Shown piece after piece: positions 39,021 to 46,895 of a DNA stretch of 64,000 nt (positions within the stretch are counted from its first letter, which is position 1; each line of letters starts with the position of its first letter). A program made the translations under genes and the position numbers. Where the stretch lies: contig NZ_CBTJ020000025.1 of NCBI RefSeq assembly GCF_001051235.1, forward strand, positions 1-64,000, in the 5' to 3' direction. The DNA comes from Candidatus Competibacter denitrificans Run_A_D11. Its GTDB lineage: Bacteria > Pseudomonadota > Gammaproteobacteria > Competibacterales > Competibacteraceae. The notes under the pieces were generated by a model. That model was not told the origin of the DNA, searched no databases, and worked only from the letters and a program-made list of their open reading frames with translations.

Positions 39021-39710
39021 ATGGAAAAGCGTAGGCTGTGGGTTGGAGGGGCGGCCATCGCTCTCTCGCTGGGAATTACTCTTTTACTCGGTGCTTGTGC
39101 CAGGCAGCAGCAGGCTGGGTTACCGCCATCGACCAATTATAGTTCCCATACCTCGTCGCCGGATACTTACAATTACCAGATAGGGCCTGGCGATCAGGTT
39201 CAGATTTTTGTCTGGAGAAATCCTGAGGTTTCCCAGAGTGTTGTTGTTCGCCCGGATGGGAAGATCACCACCCCGCTGGTGGAGGATCTGCAAGCGAGTG
39301 GGAAAACCCCCAACCAGTTGGCCCGCGATATGGAAAAAGCGCTGGAGACATATATCCGCCAGCCAATTGTCACCGTCATCGTTGCCGGTGGTATCGGGCC
39401 TTACAGTGAGCAAATCCGTGTGATTGGCCAAGTGGGCGGTGGGTCACAGCAAGGCGGCGGCGGGCGAGTCGCTGGTGCTCAAGCTCGGGCAATCGCATAC
39501 CGCTACAAAATGACCCTGCTGGATGTGATGGTCGCTGTCGGTGGTTTAAGTGAATTTGCCGCTGGGAATAACACCAAGCTGGTTAGAGTGGTCGAAGGCA
39601 AGCAGCAGGAATACCAGGTGCGATTGGAAGATCTGCTCAATGGCGATATTACCGCCAACGTGGATATCTTTCCCGGGGATATTCTGATCATTCCCGAAGC
39701 CTGGTTTTAA
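39021..39710 (+). CDS. XrtA-associated polysaccharide export lipoprotein (Wza-like)
   Basis: 229-residue outer-membrane export lipoprotein: lipobox LLGAC (Cys about residue 27), a poly-export domain (YNYQIGPGDQVQIFVWRNPE) and one SLBB domain (QIRVIGQVGGG to ALIIPEA-like end). This short Wza-like form is typical of PEP-CTERM/exosortase A (XrtA) loci. Four genes of the same locus type follow in order. The ribosome site GGGAG is eight bases before the ATG. The 218 bp upstream, divergent from the ABC operon, should hold the operon promoter. Confidence 0.92.
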   Translation: MEKRRLWVGGAAIALSLGITLLLGACARQQQAGLPPSTNYSSHTSSPDTYNYQIGPGDQVQIFVWRNPEVSQSVVVRPDGKITTPLVEDLQASGKTPNQLARDMEKALETYIRQPIVTVIVAGGIGPYSEQIRVIGQVGGGSQQGGGGRVAGAQARAIAYRYKMTLLDVMVAVGGLSEFAAGNNTKLVRVVEGKQQEYQVRLEDLLNGDITANVDIFPGDILIIPEAWF

Positions 39711-39744
39711 GCCAGTTGATCGGCGGATAAGGAAGTAATCCACG

Positions 39745-41331
39745 ATGAATGAATTGATCGAACAGATCCTGAGCTATCTGCGGGGGATTTGGCGCAATCG
39801 TTGGTATGCTATTGCGTGTACATGGTTAGTTTGCCTGATTGGGTGGGGGGTGGTCTTGCTTTTGCCCGACCAATATCAGGCTTCTGCCCGGGTTTATGTG
39901 GATACCCAGACCGTTCTTCGTCCTGTGTTGCAGGGCTTAACCGTCGATCTTAACCCTAATGCCCAGGTTGAATTGATCACCCGCACGTTATTGAGTCGGC
40001 CCAATTTAGAAAAGATTGCCCAATCGACAGGCTTGGACAGGCAGGCGAAAGACGCCGAGGCTTTGGATGGCTTATTGACCCGATTGAGTAAGGACATCGG
40101 TTTTGCCAAGAGTGGCGCGGATCTCTATGCCATTACGTATACAGACCCTCAGCCGGAATTGGCTAAGAAAATGGTGCAAACCATTGTCGATGTATTCGAG
40201 AAAAACCTGGTCGGCAATACCCAGCAAGGTACCGATACCGCTCTGCGGTTTTTGGGTGAACAGATTCGCGAGTACGAAGCCCGTTTGGTTGAAGCGGAAG
40301 AGCGCCTCAAAGCCTTCAAAATCAAAAATGCTGGCCGCATGCCTTCGGAAGGGCAGAATTATTACGGCCGTATGCAGCAAGCCTCTAATGATTTAGAAGC
40401 CATCCGCTTGGATCTGGCGCAGGCGGAGAATCGCCGTGCGGCCCTGCAACAACAATTGGGCGCCGCCTTACAGCAGCAGGCCAAAAGCGATAGCGCAGCG
40501 GGTGGTGAAACCCCCGAAGCAGCGGTGGTGCTGCCGGTCGATACGCGCATCCAGGCGCTTGAGCGGCAACTTGATCAGTTGCTGATCCAGTATACCGACA
40601 AACATCCAGACGTTAATATCTTGCGCAAGACCATCTCTGATCTTAAGAAACAGCAGGCGCAAGAGCGCGCCCAATACACGGCGAGCCTTCCACAAAGTAG
40701 AACCGTCATTAGCCGGACGCCGAAAACCTATTCGTTTATTGATGAGCTGAGAGTCAAACTAGCTGAAGAAGAGGCTAATATCGCCTCGTTGCAAGTACGC
40801 TCGGCCGAATATGCCAAGCGGTATAACGAGCTGCGCGGCCAAGCCAGCGTTCTTCCCCAAGTGGAAGCTGAACTGACCTCTTTAAATCGCGATTACGAGA
40901 TTAATCGGAAAAAATATGACGAATTGATCTCACGGCGTGAATCGCTGCGGTTGTCTGAGCAAGCGGAGCAATCCAAGCAGGATGTGCGTTACCGGGTTGT
41001 CGAACCGCCTCGGGTACCGCCGATACCCAGTGGACCCAAACGCTTGTTGTTGATGAGTTTGGTTCTGGGTGTAGGGTTGGGGGCTGGGGTGGGGCTGGCC
41101 TTGTTGGTTTCTCAGCTTTGGCCGACCTTTGACAACCGGCGCAGCCTGATGCAGATCACTAATATCCCAGTACTCGGCAGCGTCGGCGTGGTGTTGTCCC
41201 CTCTAGCGTTGCGTCGGGAGCACAGGATGGTGGCTGTATACGCCTTATCGGTCGGCGCTTTATTTTTAGCTTATGGCGGTTTAATGGCTTGGCAACTCTT
41301 TGGAACTCGTTATAACTTTCTTGCTGGCTAA
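39745..41331 (+). CDS. XrtA-system polysaccharide chain-length determinant (Wzz/Wzc-like)
   Basis: 528-residue inner-membrane protein controlling polymer length: Wzz domain with the first helix (RWYAIACTWLVCLIGWGVVLLLP), long periplasmic coiled coil (about 180-400), GNVR-like segment and a second helix near 435-455 after the Pro-rich EPPRVPPIPSGPKR. A third hydrophobic segment lies near the end (LSVGALFLAYGGLMAWQLF), as in PEP-CTERM chain-length proteins. No kinase domain is fused; the kinase is the next gene. Confidence 0.92.
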   Translation: MNELIEQILSYLRGIWRNRWYAIACTWLVCLIGWGVVLLLPDQYQASARVYVDTQTVLRPVLQGLTVDLNPNAQVELITRTLLSRPNLEKIAQSTGLDRQAKDAEALDGLLTRLSKDIGFAKSGADLYAITYTDPQPELAKKMVQTIVDVFEKNLVGNTQQGTDTALRFLGEQIREYEARLVEAEERLKAFKIKNAGRMPSEGQNYYGRMQQASNDLEAIRLDLAQAENRRAALQQQLGAALQQQAKSDSAAGGETPEAAVVLPVDTRIQALERQLDQLLIQYTDKHPDVNILRKTISDLKKQQAQERAQYTASLPQSRTVISRTPKTYSFIDELRVKLAEEEANIASLQVRSAEYAKRYNELRGQASVLPQVEAELTSLNRDYEINRKKYDELISRRESLRLSEQAEQSKQDVRYRVVEPPRVPPIPSGPKRLLLMSLVLGVGLGAGVGLALLVSQLWPTFDNRRSLMQITNIPVLGSVGVVLSPLALRREHRMVAVYALSVGALFLAYGGLMAWQLFGTRYNFLAG

Positions 41332-41344
41332 TGAGGCTACGCTG

Positions 41345-42292
41345 ATGGATAGCATCGAAAAAGCCATGTTCGGCCGCTCAGTTAGCGCGGTTACGCGCCC
41401 ACCTGCTGTGATTCCTCCCGTTCCACAAAGCCGAGAGGATGTGATTGAACGGGCTGTGAACTTGCCGAGCAGTGCTCCGATTACCAGCCCCAACCTGCCG
41501 GAGGCCCACAGGCGTACTCGGCGCTCTGTGACCTTGGACATGGAGAGAATTCGGGCGTCCGGTTTGCTGGTGCCGGATAGTCAGCGCAGTCGGATCAAGG
41601 AGGAGTATCGCCAAATCAAGCGGCCTTTGCTGATGAATGTTGATGGCAAAGGAGCGGCTAAAGTCGATCATCCCAATTTGATCGGGGTGACCAGCGCTCG
41701 GGCTGGTGAGGGTAAGACATTTACCGCTTGCAATTTGGCCTTGAGCATCGCCTCCGAGCGCAATCGCACGGTCTTGTTAGTAGATGCTGATATTCTCAGA
41801 CCCGCCGTGGCAAAGATGCTCGGTTTCGAAGGGGATCAGGGATTGGTGGATTTCTTGGCCGACGATCAAATGGAATTGGCGGACGTGTTGGTGAGTACCA
41901 ATATGTCTTCCTTGACGGTGTTGCCAGCCGGCAGCAAACACCATTTATCGGCGGAGTTGTTAGCCGGCGATAACATGCGTCGATTAACGGCCGAGATGAG
42001 CCAGCGCTACCCTGACCGGATTGTTATTTTTGATGCACCACCGTTACTAGCAACCACTGAAGCGCGTATTTTAGCCAGCCTTATGGGCCAGGTGGTGATG
42101 GTGGTTGAAGCCGAGCGAACGCTGAGAGCGCACGTTAAAGAAGCGTTGAGTCTGCTGAACCCGAATCAGATGAGTGGGTTTGTTCTCAATAAGTCACGCG
42201 ATTTGATTACATCGGGCTATTACGGGAAGGATTATGATGGCCACGATGGGCAGGAGTTTGGCACCTTGCCTCCAGCGGGTTCAATCGGGTGA
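41345..42292 (+). CDS. XrtA-associated tyrosine autokinase (CpsD/CapB type)
   Basis: 315-residue BY-kinase that pairs with the chain-length protein to regulate polymer export. It has a variable N-terminus, Walker A ARAGEGKTFTACNLAL near 117, Walker A' VLLVDADILRP and Walker B IVIFDAPPLL. The C-terminus ends with a small Tyr cluster (SGYYGKDYDG), the probable autophosphorylation site. The ATG at 41345 has GAGG eight bases upstream; the frame also opens at 41300 inside the previous gene. Confidence 0.92.
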   Translation: MDSIEKAMFGRSVSAVTRPPAVIPPVPQSREDVIERAVNLPSSAPITSPNLPEAHRRTRRSVTLDMERIRASGLLVPDSQRSRIKEEYRQIKRPLLMNVDGKGAAKVDHPNLIGVTSARAGEGKTFTACNLALSIASERNRTVLLVDADILRPAVAKMLGFEGDQGLVDFLADDQMELADVLVSTNMSSLTVLPAGSKHHLSAELLAGDNMRRLTAEMSQRYPDRIVIFDAPPLLATTEARILASLMGQVVMVVEAERTLRAHVKEALSLLNPNQMSGFVLNKSRDLITSGYYGKDYDGHDGQEFGTLPPAGSIG

Positions 42293-42307
42293 TCACGGAA
42301 TTCAACC

Positions 42308-44026
42308 ATGCAACGGACTAGTAATCACCCTTATGGGCAAAAGCCGGCCTGCAAGCTGATAGTGCGGGGAGCTGTTTTATCAGTCGTATTCGGCGTGAGT
42401 TTTTGCATGCCGGGGCAGGCGCAACAGAGCCGCGATGGTGGTGGGTCAAATGCCTGGCAGATTACCCCTCGAATCAGTGTGGGTGCCATCTATTCGGATA
42501 ATATCAAGTTGGCACCGGCAAATGCCGCAGAGGACGACTTGGTGCTTGACGTCGAGCCGGGCATTTCGATCCGCAAACGAGGGGGTCGGCTTGACCTCCG
42601 TTTGGATTACACGGCTCAGGGTCTACTGTATGCCAATCATAGCGACGCCAATACCGTCAATCATCAATTGCAGGGTTTTGGTAGCGCCGAAATTTTTCAG
42701 AAACATTTCTTTTTGGATGCCTATAGCGCTATCTCCCAGGTCTCGGCGACCTCGTCAGGTAGAACCGGTTCACCCGCCAGCTTGGCCTTTTTGAGTAATT
42801 TGGATTTAGGCTTGCCCGGTGTGCCCGGGTTGTTTCAGTCTTTTGGGACTTCCGACGAGATCGCCCTGACCGATAACCAAACCACAGGCTATCGTTATGG
42901 GATAAGTCCTTATTGGCGCCAGGATATCGGCGGTTGGGTCGAAGGGCTGCTGCGCTATCGTTACGATGGTGTGCGTTATGGTGATCAGAATAAGGTAACG
43001 ACTACACAAGGCGAGCAGCAAACTGTTAATGCCGATAGTCAGGTCAATACGCTGACGCTTGATCTGAACAGCGGTCGGCGGTTTAACATACTCAACTGGA
43101 ATATAGGTTATTTTTACCAGCGCCAACAGTTGGATAACGTAACGGACAGCAACGTCACGGCTAATGGCGAGGATCGCCGGGAGCGCTTGGATGCAAGAAT
43201 CACCTATCGCTTAAGCCAGTATTGGGCTTTGTTGGCTAACGCGGGCTATGAGGATAGCCAAGTTACAGGTTTTGAAAATGCGCGGGATGGTAGCTACTGG
43301 GGCTTGGGTGCGATTTGGACGCCCAACCGTTTCCTGGAGGTAGGTGGTTTATACGGGCCTGACGTGAACCTGATCGCCCTGCGTTGGAATCCGTCCACCC
43401 GCACCTCCCTGGACGTTAGGCGGCGCGACCGGAACGTCGGCGTCGAATCCGGGGTTCATTGGCAAGGAACTTTCAAGCATCAGGCCCGTGCGAGCACCTG
43501 GTCAGTCACTTACCTTGATGAAGTGACTAACGAGCAGCAACTGCTCGGTAGCAGCCTCCTTGCGGTCGGTGCGGATGGCCAACCACTGGCTTTGGAGGAA
43601 CAGGGCCAGAGCATCTCTGCCGAAGGGCCGTTCGGTCTGACCAATCGGAATTTTCGGCGCAAGCGCCTGGATGCCGGTGTGGTCTATCGGCGAGGGCCTA
43701 CGGGTATCTCAGTGAATGCATTCAGCGAAGAGCGCCAGACGCAAGATGCTAAATCGATTGAAAGTACCTATGGTGCTGGCGCGCTTTGGACGTGGCGGTT
43801 TGCGCCACAGGTGGCCTCGTTTATCGGTGGTGGCTGGGAACACGATGATTTAGGAGAGGAAGCCCAACGGAACGATTATTGGGTATCGATTGTGGGCCTT
43901 GCTCAAGCTTTTACTCCCAACTTTGGCGGGTTGATTAGTTATCGCTACTATCAAAACGACGCGGGTTCGGCTGAGCAGGAGTTTCGCGAGAATCGACTCA
44001 ATGTCCGCTTTAACATGAAGTTTTGA
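42308..44026 (+). CDS. PEP-CTERM system-associated outer-membrane beta-barrel protein
   Basis: 572 residues with a long signal peptide (hydrophobic core AVLSVVFGVSFCMPGQAQA-like, cleavage near residue 40) and repeated amphipathic strands ending in an aromatic terminal residue (RLNVRFNMKF), the mark of an outer-membrane barrel. It corresponds by recognition to the family of XrtA-locus outer-membrane proteins (TIGR03016 type). It is probably part of the polymer export route. Position between kinase and ATPase is the usual one. Confidence 0.87.
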   Translation: MQRTSNHPYGQKPACKLIVRGAVLSVVFGVSFCMPGQAQQSRDGGGSNAWQITPRISVGAIYSDNIKLAPANAAEDDLVLDVEPGISIRKRGGRLDLRLDYTAQGLLYANHSDANTVNHQLQGFGSAEIFQKHFFLDAYSAISQVSATSSGRTGSPASLAFLSNLDLGLPGVPGLFQSFGTSDEIALTDNQTTGYRYGISPYWRQDIGGWVEGLLRYRYDGVRYGDQNKVTTTQGEQQTVNADSQVNTLTLDLNSGRRFNILNWNIGYFYQRQQLDNVTDSNVTANGEDRRERLDARITYRLSQYWALLANAGYEDSQVTGFENARDGSYWGLGAIWTPNRFLEVGGLYGPDVNLIALRWNPSTRTSLDVRRRDRNVGVESGVHWQGTFKHQARASTWSVTYLDEVTNEQQLLGSSLLAVGADGQPLALEEQGQSISAEGPFGLTNRNFRRKRLDAGVVYRRGPTGISVNAFSEERQTQDAKSIESTYGAGALWTWRFAPQVASFIGGGWEHDDLGEEAQRNDYWVSIVGLAQAFTPNFGGLISYRYYQNDAGSAEQEFRENRLNVRFNMKF

Positions 44027-44033
44027 ACTTGCC

Positions 44034-45182
44034 ATGTATACCGATTATTACCGCTTCAATGCCAAGCCTTTTCAGTTGAGTCCCGATCCGCGATTTTTCT
44101 TCGGAAGTCGTGCTCACGCACGGGCGCTTGCCTATTTGCGCTATGGTTTGAGCCAGGGTGAAGGGTTCATCGTGGTGACCGGCGGCATTGGAACCGGCAA
44201 GACCACCTTGGTCAAAAGCCTGTTTCAGGAGTTGGACCCAAGTCAGGTCGTAGCCGCCCAGCTAGTAACGACTCAGTTGGAAGCCGATGAACTGTTGCGA
44301 AGTGTCGTAGCCTCATTCGGATTGCCTTACGAGGGTATGGGAAAGGCAGCATTGCTTAAGCATTTCGAGGATTTCTTGCGCGGTCATGCTCGGCAGGGGC
44401 GACGGGTTTTATTGGTGGTGGACGAAGCCCAGAATTTGCCGCCTAAATCGCTTGAAGAATTGCGAATGCTGTCAAATTTCCAGATTGGCGAGACGCCGTT
44501 ATTGCAGAGTTTTCTATTAGGCCAGGAAGAGTTTCGCCATACGTTGCAAGAGCCGAGCATGGAACAACTGCGCCAGCGTGTAATCGCTTCCAGCCACTTG
44601 ACTCCGTTAACCGAGGAAGAAACGCGGGATTACATCGAACACCGGCTGCGGGTTGTCGGTTGGGATGGGCGACAGCCGATGTTTACCGAAGGCGTCTATC
44701 CGGCCATCCATCGCTTTACCCAGGGCATTCCGCGTCTGATCAACGTTTTTTCTGACCGCCTAATGCTGTATGGTTTTTTGGAAGAGTTGCGAGAGTTCTC
44801 GCCGGCCGCTGTCGAAGCGGTCGGCCAAGAGTTGGAGCAAGGCCGCGAAGTTGGCGTACAGGGGGCGGGCCGTAATAACCGTTCGCTGTTGCGGGTCAGC
44901 CATGCCATGGAGCAACGCCTGATCGAGTTGGAAGAAGCGATGGAGACGGTGTTGCAGCACCCCGAATGGCAAGATGCCCAGTTAGAACGTATGGAGCGAC
45001 GCTTGGCCCAAGTGGAGCCGGCAGTCCGCGTGCTGCGACGTGAATTGGCGGATATGAGGCGGCGCATCGACCAGCAAGATCGTATGGATGACCCCTTCCT
45101 TGATGATAAATTTGGCGACGCCCCGTTTGCCGATGACAAGAGATCGGCGCAAGCCAGTGTTGAAGAGCACCCACTCTTGTGA
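44034..45182 (+). CDS. XrtA-associated ExeA-like ATPase
   Basis: 382-residue AAA+ ATPase of the GspA/ExeA class found in PEP-CTERM loci: N-terminal MYTDYYRFNAKPFQLSPDPRFFF, Walker A TGGIGTGKTTLVKSLF near 50-65, Walker B VLLVVDEAQNLPP. A charged coiled coil fills about 285-345, followed by an acidic tail. It starts 7 bp after the barrel gene. It is the last gene of this XrtA block; the genes that usually follow (deacetylase, FemAB-like, exosortase) are not here. Confidence 0.9.
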   Translation: MYTDYYRFNAKPFQLSPDPRFFFGSRAHARALAYLRYGLSQGEGFIVVTGGIGTGKTTLVKSLFQELDPSQVVAAQLVTTQLEADELLRSVVASFGLPYEGMGKAALLKHFEDFLRGHARQGRRVLLVVDEAQNLPPKSLEELRMLSNFQIGETPLLQSFLLGQEEFRHTLQEPSMEQLRQRVIASSHLTPLTEEETRDYIEHRLRVVGWDGRQPMFTEGVYPAIHRFTQGIPRLINVFSDRLMLYGFLEELREFSPAAVEAVGQELEQGREVGVQGAGRNNRSLLRVSHAMEQRLIELEEAMETVLQHPEWQDAQLERMERRLAQVEPAVRVLRRELADMRRRIDQQDRMDDPFLDDKFGDAPFADDKRSAQASVEEHPLL

Positions 45183-45191
45183 TGTTTGCAA

Positions 45192-45216
45192 AGTCCTAAC
45201 CGGTTGGACTGGATTT
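45192..45216 (+). terminator. Possible terminator after the XrtA operon
   Basis: AGTCC (45192-45196) and GGACT (45206-45210) enclose a nine-base loop with AACCGGTT, followed by GGATTTT. It sits 10 bases past the ATPase stop codon and before the convergent T6SS sheath gene. The stem is short, so confidence is low. Confidence 0.35.
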
Positions 45217-45230
45217 TAGCGGTCCACGCA

Positions 45231-46745
45231 TCAAGTCTGCCAGCGACCCGCCAGCCCGGTTGCTGGGTTGGCTAATGAGCGGAATCCGGCCAGTCGAGCA
45301 CTGTTATGCTGGCGACTCCCTAAGATCGGCATGACGCCGTGCGCTAAAATACTGAGCGCTGCCCGTTCGCCGAGCAGTGCTTCAACAGCGGGTTGTAATG
45401 CCCGTTCCCCGGCCTGCTGATAACTATGGGCAGAAAGATCATCAAGGGCGAGCGGGGCATTCAAGCCGTTCTCGAAGCCGTTTTCCATGAAGCCATCAGC
45501 AATCAGCCGCGCACAGCTAAAGGCCGGATTGCCCCAAAGATAAGCATCTGCATCGCGTCCACTCGGCATTTCTTCGAAGGGAAATTGTTCAATAGGATCG
45601 GTTTTTTGGCCATAGGGCAGTCGCAGCAGAATGCGCGGTGTCGCCAAACCCAGCCAGGGGGCTATCGAACTGGTGCGTAGAGCTTGCCAGTCTCGTTGGT
45701 GTTCGGCCAGGGGTGGCGTCCACAGGGCTGGATCAGTCAGGGATGCAGTGGCTGGGCAACCCAATAAACTCGGTGCCGCCGCCGCCAAAAAGGGTCCGCC
45801 GGCCTCAGCGGCCAAGATGCCCAGGCTAGCTAGTAGCGCTATGTCCTCAGTCGTGGCGCCAAAGTGATAGTCTCCAACCCATAAAGACCAGGGGTGCCCG
45901 TCTGCCGCACGTACTCCCTGGTCAATGAGGATGCTGTAGAGTCGGGTCGCTCGCGGATCATCGCCTGCTGCGCGCAAGTCGGCTAACAACTCGTTCCGGG
46001 TCATATCGAACAGTTCAATTTGCACCGCATCACTATCGACATGGGCCACCAGATCGTAGGTGCTGCGCCAGGTGGCTTCCAGGGCTTGAAAGTCCGGGTG
46101 GTGCAGGATTGCTCGTAACCGTTCTCCAAGCAATGCGTCGGTCGCGGCCAGCCATGCCGCTTGTTGGTGATCGGGCTGCACAATATGGGGTTGGACGATG
46201 GCCTTGACTAACCCATCAATCGCGCCGACTCCCGAACCGGTTCCAGTCTGAGCGTGACTAGGCGTTTTCCCCAATAACCGTTCTAACAAGGCGTTGTGGT
46301 CTTCTGTGGGGGGTTGTGAGGGGTTTGGCGATTCCACAGTGAGCGATGGGTGCGGCTGGGTGACTTGGGCAAGATCGGCTAAATTTGGCGGGTTGGCGCG
46401 AGAACGGCACAGGCTTTGCAAGCTTTCTAATTGGCGGCACAGGGCATCAGGGTGAAAATCGTCGAGTTCGCTAAAACGGAGCGTGATGGCCTCGGTACTT
46501 GTTTCCCCATGGAGTGGCAGAGAGAGCCTGGGAGCTAGTCGGGACATAACGGCAGCGAAACGATCCATATCCACCGGCAACGGCGGGCGACCCGCCCGGT
46601 CAAGCCCAGATGCCGGTGTTTCTCCGGCAGCCCGACCGCTGAAATCGGCCATGATCAAGATGCGGAATGGTGCCTCTGGATCGGGTTGAGTGGGTGTCGA
46701 AATCGCTGTCGGCAAGGTCAACCGAAACTCGATACGATCTGGCAT
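45231..46745 (-). CDS. T6SS contractile-sheath protein, TssB-TssC fusion
   Basis: 504 residues. The N-terminus (about 25-115) looks like TssB/VipA (APFRILIMADFSGRAAG, later ELDDFHPDALCRQL). A Pro-rich linker (115-170) leads to a TssC/VipB-like region (about 175-490: ILHHPDFQALEATWRSTYDLV, WVGDYHFG, RLPYGQKTDPIEQFPFEE). The frame ends just after the segment matching GFMPLLHKKN...SLQKP of TssC, so the C-terminal sheath domain of normal TssC is missing. It is therefore not a standard sheath subunit. It is divergent from vgrG across 150 bp and no other T6SS core gene is in the window. AGGAG lies ten bases before the ATG. Confidence 0.8.
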   Translation of the reverse strand: MPDRIEFRLTLPTAISTPTQPDPEAPFRILIMADFSGRAAGETPASGLDRAGRPPLPVDMDRFAAVMSRLAPRLSLPLHGETSTEAITLRFSELDDFHPDALCRQLESLQSLCRSRANPPNLADLAQVTQPHPSLTVESPNPSQPPTEDHNALLERLLGKTPSHAQTGTGSGVGAIDGLVKAIVQPHIVQPDHQQAAWLAATDALLGERLRAILHHPDFQALEATWRSTYDLVAHVDSDAVQIELFDMTRNELLADLRAAGDDPRATRLYSILIDQGVRAADGHPWSLWVGDYHFGATTEDIALLASLGILAAEAGGPFLAAAAPSLLGCPATASLTDPALWTPPLAEHQRDWQALRTSSIAPWLGLATPRILLRLPYGQKTDPIEQFPFEEMPSGRDADAYLWGNPAFSCARLIADGFMENGFENGLNAPLALDDLSAHSYQQAGERALQPAVEALLGERAALSILAHGVMPILGSRQHNSARLAGFRSLANPATGLAGRWQT

Positions 46746-46895
46746 GGGATTGGCTCTCCTGGCTGAGCGGGGATACTAACAGGTTAGTGCGGTACTGGTG
46801 TTTTTGCCGGATGACCGACGCCTTTTTTGCCGGGGATTGCTGCTAAACTCAACCATCGGGCTGCTTGGCGCAGCGGGGACGCGGAGTCTAACAAT

